Shown here: one piece after another, positions 11,397 to 21,757 of the stretch
How the letters are laid out: each line of letters opens with the position of its first letter
Position numbering within the stretch: the stretch's first letter is position 1
Source: Aplectana chamaeleonis
Lineage: Eukaryota; Nematoda; Chromadorea; Rhabditida; Cosmocercidae
DNA: 64,000 bases
Reading direction: 5' to 3'
Assembly (NCBI GenBank): GCA_029168955.1
Contig: JAPDOI010001214.1
Coordinates: forward strand, 124,001 to 188,000
Notes under the pieces: generated by a model
The model's database searches: none
Told to the model about the DNA's origin: nothing
The model's input: the letters and a program-made list of their open reading frames with translations, nothing else
Made by a program: the position numbers and the translations under genes

Positions 11397-12220
11397 CGTC
11401 CTATTGCTCCGAAATTAGATGGTCCCTAACAGCTTCCTCCGACGCAGTAGTGGAGCATATCCAAAGCGCGGAGTACTGGGGCGCAGATTAAGTTGCCCGA
11501 GCGTTTCTTTTAGGTCTGGTTACTCTCGCTTGTTCCCCGCTAAGAATACAGGGATAGCCGCCCGTACACAGAAACTGCGTATTGTGTGACCGCTTTACAC
11601 CGTTGGCCACCAACAAGTGGTGTTCCCCTCACCGCGATGAGGTGGTACATGAAAGGAAACGAATGACATTCTACAAAATTTATATTACGCACACCCTGAT
11701 TCGAACTCGTCACTTCACTTCTTCACTAACAGCGCTCACGCCCACTGCGTCAACCTACCATGTTGGGGCTAGGGCTTCTAAAAGGCTTATGTGAGCGCGC
11801 CTTCCCTCCAACATTGCAATATTTTCTCGTGTAATATCGCACAATGAAACCATTTCTGGTCCTGGATTGAGATCGGTCTTCATGGGGTGCTTCAGAGATG
11901 CGCCTCTGAGTTAAACGCGAAAAACGCTCAAAACTCCATCCGGAGAAACGGATTGCAGTTACCAAGGTTAAATTCGAAATTTTCGAGGAAAATTTATCTA
12001 CAAAGGTACATTTCGTTTAGAATGACCACTTTCTCCAAGTGGCCTTCCTTGTTAGGGGAATTTTTATTTCTAAAAAAAATCCTGCTTCACTATCCTTATA
12101 TAAAGCGTTGCTGAACAGTTCAGTATTCACGAATTTGTTCCGAAAAAAAAAACGCGTCGAAAGCATGAAAAAGGTAAAAAAAAGCCGCTCTGAGGAAACT
12201 AACTACAGCCTCCTTAGGCC
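11397..12220. other. No gene seen
   Basis: The right-hand side of the RTE fragment's leader, then AT-rich unique DNA with short open frames lacking any recognisable motif. Confidence 0.5.
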
Positions 12221-12646
12221 CTAGATACACATAGGCATATCGCTGTCGTCGGTTTTTACAGAATGTCTGCAATTTGTGAGATTCTGAAATTGTCCAATTG
12301 CAGGCCCGCCGCTGAAGCCACCTGTAGCAAAACGCCCATGTATAATAATTGTTTGACGGCGGCAAACGCTGTCTGCCGCCGTCAATTGACATCTTCCATG
12401 AACTCCACCGTATATACCTATGTAGTATGGTGATAGGATTTCAAATCTCAATCCGTCGGCATATATGCATGCCTGATCTCCTTCTATAGTCTGTTCTTTT
12501 CTATGGACCTCTCTCGAAACGTATCGAATTTTGGAGCACAAAATCGTTTTCGAAATTAATCGTGGACAAAAGCCTGAAGGGTATTCATTTTGTACGAAAT
12601 GTATCGCCACATTGTCGCCTTCGGTGATTGTTCCTAATTCCCGCAC
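12221..12646 (-). CDS. Unrecognised 141-codon open frame (possible exon or gene fragment)
   Basis: Minus-strand frame open for about 141 codons, ending in TAG at 12221. Composition is balanced and protein-like, with several Cys (FCPRL, ILCSK, GRCQL, SVCRR, LTNCRH) and a GFSGGPAIGQ segment. No family is recognised. The GFSGGP string resembles the serine-protease GDSGGP only superficially, as the Asp is absent and no His/Asp triad context is seen. The apparent start is a GTG at the edge of a palindromic element (12655-13153), so the true 5' part could be an exon further right that the element has separated. Alternatively it is a chance frame. There is no splice or polyadenylation evidence. Confidence 0.25.
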   Translation of the reverse strand: MRELGTITEGDNVAIHFVQNEYPSGFCPRLISKTILCSKIRYVSREVHRKEQTIEGDQACIYADGLRFEILSPYYIGIYGGVHGRCQLTAADSVCRRQTIIIHGRFATGGFSGGPAIGQFQNLTNCRHSVKTDDSDMPMCI

Positions 12647-12654
12647 GTGTACGT

Positions 12655-13153
12655 ATACAGTTTATCGCAATGTTAAAAGGACATGGTGCGGTTGCGGTCA
12701 CACTCTAAAACTATAGTGGAAGGCGCCAGATGTCATTATTGATCAACAGCACAGCTGATTTTTGTAATGAGTTACTGTTTTTCTTTATAAGTCTTGTTTG
12801 CTCCGGCATTATTTTTGTCTCCGACTCTTATAATATTACGAATAGGGGCTTTTCTTAGTGTGCGAGAGGAATTTGCCGTTTTTTTTCCGATTTCAAAACA
12901 GAATTTTCAAGAAGAAACACTTCGAAGCCTGAACAAACGGCTAGTGTCCCTCACGCACTAAGAATAGCTCCTACTCGCAATATTTAAACAGTTAGAAACA
13001 AAATAAATGCCGAAACAGACAAGAAAAAAAACCGTAACTTACCCAGAAATTCGGCTGTGCTGTCGATCGATAATGAAATCTGGCGTCTTCCACCGTAGTT
13101 TTAGTGTGTGACCGCAACTGCACCATGTCCTTTTAACATTGTGGTAAACTGTA
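12655..13153. mobile_element. Palindromic element (GGACATGGTGCGGTTGCGG family)
   Basis: Inverted arms at about 12655-12780 and 13030-13153 share CGCAATGTTAAAAGGACATGG and the CAGCACAGC block. A second internal inverted pair lies at 12831-12872 and 12945-12982 (AATATT...CTTAGTG). A related shorter palindrome is embedded in the MITE at 13748-14453. Confidence 0.75.
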
Positions 13154-13168
13154 GAACCGCTCCATTAA

Positions 13169-13712
13169 AGGCAGTGGTCACGATGAAAAACGTTATCGAA
13201 AAAACAACAAAAATCAGCTTAGATCAAAAACAGCTGAAAAACTATGAAGGTAGCGCGGTGAAAAACGGTCTACAACAGAGTTTTTAGGCCCAAAGAAGCT
13301 AGTTCGTGCACACGTGCACAGCGATGACGAAACAGATCGCAGTCTCATGCCGAGCAGTCAAAATGATCGACATTGAGAGGACGATATAAATGCAATTTAA
13401 CGAATAAAAACAGTTAATTAATGAAAGCATCACTTCAATCACTGTTTTTGACTAGATGTGTACATAAATTCGAAGGTTCATTGATTGACATTCAATTTCA
13501 AGCTAGCTGATGTTTTTGATATAAGAGGTCATCGATGCCGATGATGTGGAGAGGGCTCGTCCACCATCAAAAGACAAGAAAGTTCAGGTTTCAAATTCGG
13601 CCGAAAACAGTGGTTTTTTCGCGATTTTTTCTTATAGGTCCTACTACTCGAGACCCAGGAAAGGATTTGGAGAGAAAAAGACGACAAGCATATTTGATCG
13701 CGACCACTGCCT
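13169..13712. mobile_element. TTAA MITE (AGGCAGTGGTCACGAT subfamily)
   Basis: Begins AGGCAGTGGTCACGAT, ends with the reverse complement of AGGCAGTGGTCGCGAT, and is flanked by TTAA at 13165-13168 and 13713-13716. 544 bp, no coding sequence. Confidence 0.85.
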
Positions 13713-13747
13713 TTAAGGTCACTTTGGAGCATATGGTGTCTGCTTAA

Positions 13748-14453
13748 AGGCAGCATACACGCTCGCTAACGTGTTTGAGATACAGTTGACCGCAAAGTTA
13801 ATAGGACATGGTGCGGTTGCGGACTCGCACTAAAACTACGGTAGAATCTGGCACTTTGCCAGATTTCGTCATCGATCAGCGCCACAGCTGATATTCTCGT
13901 GAGCAGAGAGACGACGGTTGGCGCCGAACGATGACCAAATCTGGCAAAGTGCCAGATTCTACCGTAATTTAGTGCGAGTCCGGAACCGCACCATGTCCTA
14001 TTAACATTGCGGTCAACTGTAACTGAGGAAAGAGAATGGTATGGCTCAGAACACAACGCCTACGCTATTTGAAATGTCAAAGAACGACCCACAAAGCCGC
14101 TACGCGAGTTAGAAGTTGGCTCGGCCTTTGTATCTGCTCGCCCCTCATTTGCGTCCTCCTCCAATAGGGTGCTGGGCCATTACCACCGTCTTCGATGTAT
14201 GTGGTTTACCTATTGTATCTATTCTACCACTCACAAAGGTCGCCGGCGGTGGGAATGGCCCAGCACCCCTGTTTTGGAGTAGGACGGCAAATACAGGGGG
14301 CGGGCAGATACAGGGAAGGGACCAACTTCTTACTCGTGTAGCGTCATTGTGGGTCGTTTTCGACGCTCCAAAATGCGTAGGCGTCGTGTTCTGAGCCATA
14401 CCATTCTATTTCCGTAGTTATCTCAATCACGCTTACGAGCGTGTATGCTGCCT
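13748..14453. mobile_element. TTAA MITE carrying a nested palindrome
   Basis: Outer termini AGGCAGCATACACGCTCG (left, after TTAA) and its reverse complement (right, ending at about 14453, flank TTGA/TGAA). Inside, 13785-14020 is a near-perfect palindrome built from GGACATGGTGCGGTTGCGG arms and a repeated AATCTGGCACTTTGCCAGATT unit, the same family as 12655-13153. The rest (14030-14400) is a second inverted pair matching 9754-10180. Confidence 0.8.
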
Positions 14454-14650
14454 TGAAAAACGCATCATTACTGAAGTCTTCTGTTAGAAGAGCGCTAGAG
14501 CAAGTTGTCGAAATCCATAGGTGGGCTCTGTTTTTTCAGAATTGGTATGTGATAGATTGTTGGAAAAATTGCATGGGTACTTATGCTCTAAGTTTGACGC
14601 CTGGAAGCAGTCAAGGAAACGAAAAAGTGGGACGAATCCAGCTACTATTA

Positions 14651-15356
14651 AGTTGATGCAGAAGTTTTTGGACTCTTCACGACTTTGAATAAAAAACATT
14701 AGTTTCAAAAACAAACAAGGCTCACCTAACAAAAAAATTTCCGTCACATTCAAGGATCCTTCGACTCCGATTGGGCAGATGATGAATAGCGTAGAACACT
14801 GGCTGTTTCGAGTCGAAGTATTCTTCTAAGGCCAGTTTAGCTTCGTCAATGTTAGTGAACTGTTTTCCATCCAGGAAGTGCTGCATGGAGAGGAACAGAT
14901 GGTAGTCGGAACGGGCAAGATCTTGGCTATATGGAGGGTGAGTAAGAGCTTCTCAGCTCAGGTCCAGCAGTTTCTGTTGAACGCCTCGACAATGCTCGGC
15001 CTCACGTATCTCGGATAATCCGACAGAAACTGCTGGACATGGGCTGGGAAGTTCTTACTCACCCTCCATATAGCCCAGATCTAGCTTCTTCCGACTACCA
15101 TCTGTTCAGCCCCATGCAGCACTTCCTGGATGGAAAACAGTTCACTAACCATGACGAAGCGAAAATGGCCCTAAAAGAATACTTCGACTCGAAACAGCCA
15201 GAGTTCTACGCGTCAAGAATTTATGATCAGCCCAGTCGATGGCGAAGGATCCTTGAATGTGATGGAAATTACTTTGTCGGGTGAGCCTTGTTGACTTTTT
15301 GAAATAAATGTTTTTTATTCAAAGCCGTGAAAGGTCCGGAAACTTTTGCGTCAACC
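14651..15356. mobile_element. Palindromic mariner derivative
   Basis: Both arms carry the 3' part of a mariner transposase gene, facing outward around a centre near 15000. The ends are (A/G)GTTGA(T/C)GCA(A/G)AAGTTT and the element is flanked by TA at 14649-14650 and 15357-15358, the mariner/Tc1 target duplication. It retains only the termini and the C-terminal coding third, so it cannot mobilise itself but could be a trans-mobilised foldback element. Confidence 0.8.
15039..15284 (+). pseudogene. Mariner transposase C-terminal fragment
   Basis: About 80 codons matching the end of mariner transposase: HPPYSPDLASSDYHLF holds the third catalytic Asp of the D,D34D triad (YSPDLAPxDYHLF in relatives), followed by FLDGKQFTN and a C-terminus with YFDSKQPEFYASRI and RWRRILECDGNYF, stop TGA. 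The N-terminal DNA-binding part and the first two catalytic Asp are absent. An inverted, less well-preserved copy of the same region lies at about 14700-14960 on the minus strand. Confidence 0.85.
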
Positions 15357-15358
15357 TA

Positions 15359-16156
15359 ATATTTGGAACACATATATGGCCCAGAAATGGATCTCGGCCG
15401 TTTGCCCTTGTGCTCTTTTAATAGGAGGTCCAGAGACTTCACTTATGACACGTTTTCAAGAAGGCACCCTCTGCTCCAAGATACCCCATTGAAGCAGTTC
15501 CTCAGGTTAAATCTGGTAAGGAGCCTCAATCACACAAGCCGGCTTACAATTATTGGCGACTTCTACATAAACGGAATTCCTTCGAGCCTTTGCCCCTCAT
15601 TTGATTCAAAAATTATTTTGTAGTCCGTAACTTTAGATTTTCAGATAGAGAGATTAGTTGAAAGTGAATCTCGCGATTCTATTATCCTCATTCGCCAAGT
15701 GTACGCTGAAGTTAGGGTAGAGCCAACCAAATTTAGAGGCCATGGGAGGGCCTGGAAGGAAATCCTCTGAGTTCCAAACCCGACTACGACATTGGAGAAA
15801 GAAACCCAGTCTGGCAGAAACTCAGTTCACCGGAATACTTCTAGCCTCCAACATGAAGAATTACAGTTTGAAGCAAGTTCCTCATAGGTAGACGCCCAAG
15901 CCGAAACAAGCCCCGCATGAGAATTCGCCCAGGCCTGATCAACAGAGGTACTGCGAAGCCCCATCGTATTGTTCACTCATAGCTGCGCAGTTGAACATCG
16001 TTTTCGAGAAAGGTATATTGGTGTGGGAGAAGCAAGATGTCAGTTCTGTTTTTATTTTTATGCTAGCAGCAAGAATGATAAACTCGAGGACTTAGGAAAA
16101 CAACAGTCGTATTTAAGGCAATGAAGCAGTGAGTCTCATTTTTCTACTTATCGGCA
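15359..16156. other. No convincing gene; region upstream of candidate gene
   Basis: An 86-codon plus frame at 15363-15623 contains a donor-like CTG/GTAAGG near 15519, but it has no acceptor and no recognised motif. The promoter of the downstream gene would lie here if 16157 is the true start; no clear core element is seen. Confidence 0.4.
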
Positions 16157-16376
16157 ATGCAGTCATTTTTCTGTTCCTACGTTCTGCTAATCTCAGCCTC
16201 GGAAATATGGTCCAGAAAAGTTGGTGATCGAGACTATCATGAAGCTTCGCTACAACCACAAAGAACCATCCTTGATTATTCTTTTTTCAAGGGAGGAAAA
16301 CTTGTAAATAACCAAACTGATTCGAGAATGCGCCATAAACGGACAGATGCCACTCTCTCTAACAATACGGGAAGAG
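16157..16376 (+). CDS. Exon 1 of candidate type I membrane glycoprotein (signal peptide, N-terminus)
   Basis: ATG at 16157 opens a short hydrophobic leader (MQSFFCSYVLLISAS) that looks like a secretion signal with cleavage near residue 14-15. It is followed by a hydrophilic segment with N-glycosylation sequons NQT and NNT and a furin-like RHKR near residues 59-62. The exon ends GGAAGAG/GTCAGT at 16376, leaving one base of a codon (phase 1), which fits the start of exon 2. A strong pyrimidine tract and ATCTCAG at 16196 could instead be a splice acceptor making this an internal exon from 16197 (also phase 1); then the 'signal peptide' would be fortuitous. Family unknown; function beyond secretion/membrane targeting is not inferred. 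Confidence 0.5.
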
Positions 16377-16397
16377 GTCAGTATTCATTCGAGATAT

Positions 16398-16998
16398 GGC
16401 CCGTAGTAAACCCACCACTCAGTCAGGATTATCTGAATGGGTGATAAGATGAGCCCGAAACGATTCAGACAGGGCTCAGACGAGTCAGAAATCTATCGAG
16501 CGATAGATTGTTTTCAAGCGGTCGGTCTTGCAAAGCCTTGATGATGGGGGCATGATGATACCTGTGATTACAAGAACAACCGACCATTATTCTCTACGTG
16601 GTCGTTCACGAACCGACCAACTCTATGCTCCGTTTCTCAATAAATGAAATGCTGTTTGTTTCGTGGAAGCTGATATTGATAATGATACATTGATAAGCCG
16701 AAATCTCAGCTGAATCAATTAAGTTACTCCTTTGCTCCTTAAAACAGTCTCGAGCGCACTCCTGGCCTGGCACGCTGTTTCACTCTTCTCTAGCCAGGAA
16801 GTCAATCTGACTGAATCGATTCAGTCAGATCTGACTGAGTGATTCAGCTTAACTTGTTTGTTGCTGCCTTTCTCTGTTTAGCCTAGGTCGCTATCCTACA
16901 ACACGTATGTCTGAAATGTGTGCGGCTCATCTGAATTCTTTTCAGAACATGGATTCAGATAGGCTGAACTGAAATTTTCGCCGGCTTTACTACGGGCC
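16398..16998. mobile_element. TIR element, termini GGCCCGTAGTAAA, TSD TAT
   Basis: 601 bp, starting GGCCCGTAGTAAA and ending with its reverse complement, flanked by TAT on both sides. It sits 21 bp into intron 1 of the candidate gene. An extended partial copy is at 31084-31620 and a left-end fragment at 27033-27102. A three-base duplication and GG-rich ends are reminiscent of PIF/Harbinger, but TAT is not the usual TWA, so the superfamily is open. Confidence 0.8.
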
Positions 16999-17039
16999 TA
17001 TGACAGCAGTAAAATCTATTCTATCTTTGTTTGAGACGG

Positions 17040-17235
17040 TGGTACTCTTTCGGAATAGACGACCCAGTAGAGAAGTTTCATGAAAAATGATCATCCCACT
17101 AAAGCCGTCGAATGATTTAGTCTTTTTCAAGTACACTGAACTGTTTGATGTGACCATCCGAGCGGTAGGTCATGCCCGAACAAATGCTAATTTCATTGTA
17201 TTCTTTAGTGGGTCGTCTACTCAGAAAGAGCACCA
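17040..17235. mobile_element. ~196-bp MITE, termini TGGTACTCTTTCGGAATAGA
   Basis: Inverted ends TGG(T/A... variants of)TACTCTTTCGGAATAGACGACCC at both sides, flanked by AGACGG at 17034-17039 and 17236-17241. A sister copy with a clear 5-bp duplication is at 20356-20554. A solo end occurs near 26605. Confidence 0.75.
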
Positions 17236-17243
17236 AGACGGTT

Positions 17244-18770
17244 GTAAATTGCCAACGACACAAAACTCTCACGGTGAAAAAAATTGTTGATACCCTATTG
17301 ATAAACGGTAGGGCATAAAAGAATTGAAGAGCGGTGTGTTACATTCACACACCGTCTTTCTCTAGAGGTTAGTGGAAGCTCTAAACAGACTAGGAGGTAG
17401 GGAAGCAGCCTCACCGGTCATAAAGATGTCACGATATCGGGCCCTAAACATGGAAAACTCTGGAAAAAAAAACTTCAACACTTTGTGACAATTTCGTGCT
17501 GTTGGCAAATTTTAAACTTTTAGAGCCTTTCGATGGGCAAATTGGCTGCTGTGAACAGGACACCGTTGCAGAAACGTAAAACCGTCGATTCCAACTCTTC
17601 TGTACAAAAGTGTGAAGAGAAATCAACACGTTCTAGTCTGTCATAACTTGTTAAGAAAAGGTTCTAACTCGTCAAGGTAGGCTACACTACTACTACTGTG
17701 TACGTTTCTGCAAGGGTGTCCATTTGTAGTTACTCGGGCAAATTCACTTTCCATGGCTACGAATTGTAACTGTAAATGACTTCCACGCATCCGTGGCTAC
17801 GTTTCGGAATGAAACTAGTTCGGGGGGCCCTCGAGAAAATGAAATGATTTATCGATGGAAATGAAAATCCGTGCTGATATCATACATCTGATAGCGTAAT
17901 CAATCATTGGTTTTATGAAACTCCATGGAAATATTTCGATTTCTGAAAGCGGTATCATTCATTCTCCAACTGAATCCTGAGTGGCCTCCCCGAAATAGTT
18001 TCATGCCTACGTTTCCATGGAAGCCTTTTGCCATGGGAATGTCCTTGGAACGCACCCCAGTTCCGGATCCGAAGATCAGGGTGTCTCCAAATAGACATTC
18101 TTGCAGAATTGTACACAGTAAGAGACAAGTTTATAATTTGCCAACGGCACAAAATTCTCACGGAAGTGTAGAAGTTTTTCTTCCCAGCGTTTTACATGTT
18201 TTGGGCTCGATATCGTGATATTTTTATCATCGGTGAAACCGGTATGACACTAGTTCGGGGGTGGGGCACTCACGGTTTAGTTGAAGAATGAATGATATCG
18301 CTTCCAGAAATCGAAGCAATTTCATGGCATCTCCTCGGAAACAATGACTGATAACGCAATCAGATATATGATATCAGCGCTAAATTTCATTTTCATTGAT
18401 GTATCATTCCGTTTTTTCGAGTGCCCCCCCCCCCCCCCGAACTAGTGTCAATCCTGCTTCCCTACTCCCTAGTCTGCTAAGAGCTTCAGCCGCTTACCTC
18501 TGGAGAAAGACGGTATGTGAATGTAACACACCGCTTTTCATTTCTTTTATACCCTACCCCTTATCAATTGGGTATCATCAATTTTGCTTACCGTGATGAT
18601 TTTGTGCAGTTGGCAATTTATAACCGTCTCAGTAAGAGTTGTGTAGCATATCTTGACGAGTTAGAACCTGTTGCTAACAAGTTATGACAGGTTAGAATGT
18701 GTTGTCTTCCCTTCACATTCTTGATGAATCGGAATTGACGGTTGTACGTTTCTGCAAGGGTGTCCGGATG
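17244..18770. repeat. Compound inverted-repeat cluster in intron 1
   Basis: 17244-17408 pairs with 18455-18634; 17560-17700 pairs with 18655-18770; and an ACTAGTTCGGGGG-ended inverted pair spans about 17813-18450. The order is not that of a simple palindrome, so the block was rearranged or assembled from several insertions. One constituent recurs at 31690-31910. No coding sequence. Confidence 0.65.
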
Positions 18771-19283
18771 GCAACAGCCTGGTGAGATGAGAAGCCATCG
18801 ATATCAGTAACATTATTTATACCTTTTTCTAAACATGTTGACGACCCTGATGTCGCCAGCGCCCCTTGTGAGCCCCGAATCTTCTCGCCCGGCTGTTCCA
18901 ATATGTGCCCCGCCCCAAAAGTCTTGCGAGGGACCTCTCGCGCAGAGGCAAATGCACCGAAAGCACAAAAAATTAGCTCAGGAGATTCGTTAAATGGTCT
19001 TTCCTAGATGGGGGGGAAGGCACCCAATATTTACTTATAGAAATGAAGCAAAACTGATGAAAGATGCTTGATCCTGCTACCAGTCGTTGTCGTTATAAAA
19101 ACAGTATAGAGATACTTCGATTGATAACTTTTCAGTCGTTGGGTCATTTGATTTCACTTTTGAGTCCTGAGTTCTCTCCTCCCGTCTAGCATAGCGCCTA
19201 ATATCGCAAGTCATCGCAGCACGGCCATTTTGATCAACGATAATTTCAGGACGGCCGCGCTACAATCACTTCCGAAACAGTGT
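18771..19283. other. No gene seen (intron 1)
   Basis: Unique-looking intronic sequence with no recognised gene or repeat. Confidence 0.5.
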
Positions 19284-19434
19284 AAAGCCTAGCTGGCTCG
19301 GATGAGTCCGGGTGGAGTAAGCAGCGGAGCGGTCGGTCTAGGAAAAAATATAACAGTGATAAGGAGATTTTTACATGATAAGCCCTATAAGCCTTACTTC
19401 GACCGGCTTAAAATGAGGGAGCTAGGCTATACTT
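19284..19434. mobile_element. ~150-bp MITE, AGCCTAGCT termini
   Basis: Ends AAGCCTAGCT and GAGCTAGGCTA. An inverted-orientation copy at about 37816-37956 shares AGCCTAGCTCCC, GAGCCGGACGAA-like and CATCCGAGC segments. Confidence 0.7.
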
Positions 19435-19560
19435 AGGCAAGTGTTTAGATTCAAATAAGCAGGAAAGGCCCCGGTCAGAGTTGGTGCTATTTGCACCTGT
19501 AACACCCACTGGCACCCCCCGAAACCCTCCAACACCCACCCGGTCGATACGTATGATTAA

Positions 19561-19967
19561 AGGCAGTGTTCACGATAAGAATCATTTTCTGCTTTTCCGC
19601 CTATCTTGAAAACGGTGCCATGCTGATTCCAATGATGTTTTTGAAGTCGTACAAGACCTTCTAGAAACGGAGTTATGGTCCCTCAAAAGTTGAGCTAGGA
19701 AAGCATGGTGGACGAGTTGTTCGAGGCTTGTAGCTTCCGTCTTTTGCATCGCTGATTTTAAAATCTCGAGCATTCATTTGTTCACGTCGGTGGGCGTGGA
19801 AAGTGCATCTGGGGTGTGACGAGCTGACGGGTGTCCAACATTGGGGCCGTAGGGGACCGCTCCGAGCTCATTTTTCTTAGTTTCTTCAACGTTAGGGTTG
19901 GGCTAGGTCCCGCAGCTGCCGATCTCCACCAAAAAATCAGACATTGTTTTTATCGTGGACATTGCCT
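19561..19967. mobile_element. TTAA MITE with internal empty-site evidence
   Basis: 407 bp, AGGCAGTGTTCACGATAA at the left and the complementary TTATCGTGGACATTGCCT at the right, flanked by TTAA (19557-19560) and TTGA (19968-19971). The flanks join to CGTATG...AATGATGGAGTGAGG, which is found uninterrupted as CGTATGTTTAAAATGATGG near 30694-30716. Confidence 0.9.
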
Positions 19968-20355
19968 TTGAAATGATGGAGTGAGGTTGAGAAAATCACA
20001 TGGTGTATCCGACTAGAGCACAGCGGAAGTGATGACAATGATAACGAGGCCAACAGGATTGCACCTGCTCAGAGAAATTGTTGAGGAGAGTCTAGTGAAT
20101 AAACGGAGGTAGCAGTGTCGATAGCTTTCTAGTGATACGCAATGTTTTATCATCGGCTCGCCCACCCGACGTTTTTCTCATCCCCCGTCATTAACGTATT
20201 GCATGGGTATCGACCGCGTCGGGTACACCGGGTAATTTTTTCAACCTCATTCCATCATTTTAATCATACGCATCGACAGGGTGGGGATCGGTGGGTGTTG
20301 GGAAGTGTTGGGGGGGGGTGTCGGCGGGATACACCGGGTGATTTTCTTAGCCTCA

Positions 20356-20554
20356 CCGGTACTCTTTCGGAATAGACGACCCACCTAAAAGAATTGGGTT
20401 TTCGTAGTGTTTTTTATATATGTTCTTTGCATACATTTAACATGTTGTTCTATGCTTCCACATGTTTAGAAGCAAAAACATGACATAATGATCCTGGAGC
20501 TGCATGCGGAAACCTTTTTTACCAGAGAGGGTAGTCTATTCCGAAAGAGTACCG
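20356..20554. mobile_element. 199-bp MITE, CCGGTACTCTTTCGGAATAG ends, TSD CCTCA
   Basis: Inverted ends match those of 17040-17235. CCTCA flanks both sides (20351-20355, 20555-20559). The uninterrupted target is represented by CAACCTCACTCCATC at 30965. Confidence 0.85.
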
Positions 20555-20799
20555 CCTCATTTCACCATGTTGTTCATACGTATCGACGGGGCTGGTGTCG
20601 GCGGGTGTTGGTGAGTGTTGGGGGGTGTCGGCGGGATACAGCGGGTGATTTTTGCATCCTATTTCCAATGCTTTCTGTGTGTATCGACCGTGCTGGATAC
20701 TTCGGCTCATCCAACTATGACCGGGGCCAAAGAACTACAAGGAAGACTAAGTTTCTGACAGAGTTCTGCATTTTATAAAAGACAATGTGCTTTTTGCAG

Positions 20800-21208
20800 C
20801 TTATTTCCATGCTTATTCTCATGACGAACACAATGATACTAGTCAATCACCGGAGCTCGCTGATGCTACAACGTCTCTCTCAATTGTTTCCAAAACTACT
20901 GCTTCTACTCGTGAAACCACCGCTCCAATCGCGACTACAACTGGTCCAACGCTAGATTCATCGACCAGAAACGAGGAGTCTACTAACCTTCCTTCACTAC
21001 CTACTCCAATCAAAGAAACAACTGCAGATTTCACCAGCAATGAAGGACATCTCAGGACTTTTGGAGCGACGGGAGTCCCTGGAACGACTACGATTTCGGT
21101 GACGCACGAAACACCTGAATTTTCGACCACGGCTGCTCCACTTATGGAAATTAGCTCTACCACGAAAAAGAAAAAATCGTCGCAAAGGATGACTGAAAGC
21201 CTGACAGG
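20800..21208 (+). CDS. Exon 2: Ser/Thr-rich ectodomain
   Basis: Acceptor CTTTTTGCAG/CT at 20799, donor ACAGG/GTGGGT at 21208. In the frame set by exon 1 (phase 1 in, phase 2 out) it is open throughout and encodes about 136 residues, more than a third Ser/Thr (for example TTASTRETTAPIATTTG), with an NDTS sequon and a lysine run KKKK near its end. This composition is typical of a heavily O-glycosylated, mucin-like extracellular stalk. No globular domain is recognised. The mixed acidic/Ser/Thr composition and splice sites separate it from the flanking MITEs. Confidence 0.6.
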
Positions 21209-21664
21209 GTGGGTGTTCTACAAGACTTGTGGACCCATTACACAAACGACGATTATAAATTAGTAAACTCTCGCACATGTGGAGGGAGTTGCAACAAGTT
21301 TATGGTATCACTACCGGTAACACTTTGTTGGGAGAATGAAGTAAACTCATTTCAGTGGGTTCTACGATTCACAGAATGTATCGAAACAAGTTGATTTCAG
21401 GCTCCCAATAGGCTCCAATTCGACGAACGTCTTATAACTCCTTACTTCATAACAGTGAGAATTTGTTCGTGATGGTATTTCATCAGCTGTACATACACGA
21501 AAAAGATCAGTCGTGAACAAAAGTTGCAGCCTGTGCCAGTAGCGATCCCCCAATACGGTGAATCAAAATGGCAGCCAACCTCAGGTCGGGGGCCGCCTAA
21601 ATGCCACCTATGGTTGCTACCTTCGAAAGAGATTTATTCTCAAAGAATGGCGGTGTATGCAAAA
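21209..21664. other. Intron 2, no gene seen
   Basis: No repeat or gene recognised. Confidence 0.4.
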
Positions 21665-21675
21665 CTGTCTCTTGT

Positions 21676-21757
21676 TGAAGGTTCTGACCCATCACAGATC
21701 CTGTCTACGCGACGGATGCCCAATACAGCTCCTTAGACCACTAGGCCACATGAACAC
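21676..21757 (-). tRNA. tRNA-like sequence (pseudogene or SINE head)
   Basis: The minus strand has a perfect A-box-like TGGCCTAGTGG (21738-21748) and, about 55 bases downstream, a T-arm-like GGGTCAGAACC (21679-21689) in place of GGTTCGAATCC. I cannot fold a convincing anticodon arm, so this is at most a decayed tRNA or a tRNA-derived SINE. Confidence 0.25.

Larger units (their letters stand above)
19467..20728. repeat. Compound repeat with GGCCCCGGTCA ends
   Basis: Left end GGCCCCGGTCAGAGTTGGTG, right end the reverse complement of GGCCCCGGTCATAGTTGGATG. It includes G-rich tracts (GGTGTTGGGGGG), CGATACGTATG and CTCACTCCATCATTTTAAAC-like words that recur at 27882-28080, 30650-30760 and 30925-31073. 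Two MITEs are inserted in it (19561-19967, 20356-20554), and the uninterrupted version is present at 30690-30760. Confidence 0.65.

Noticed and set aside
20843..21163. 106-codon minus-strand frame opposite exon 2
   Set aside because: Antisense shadow of the Ser/Thr-rich exon; only the plus strand has matching splice sites.
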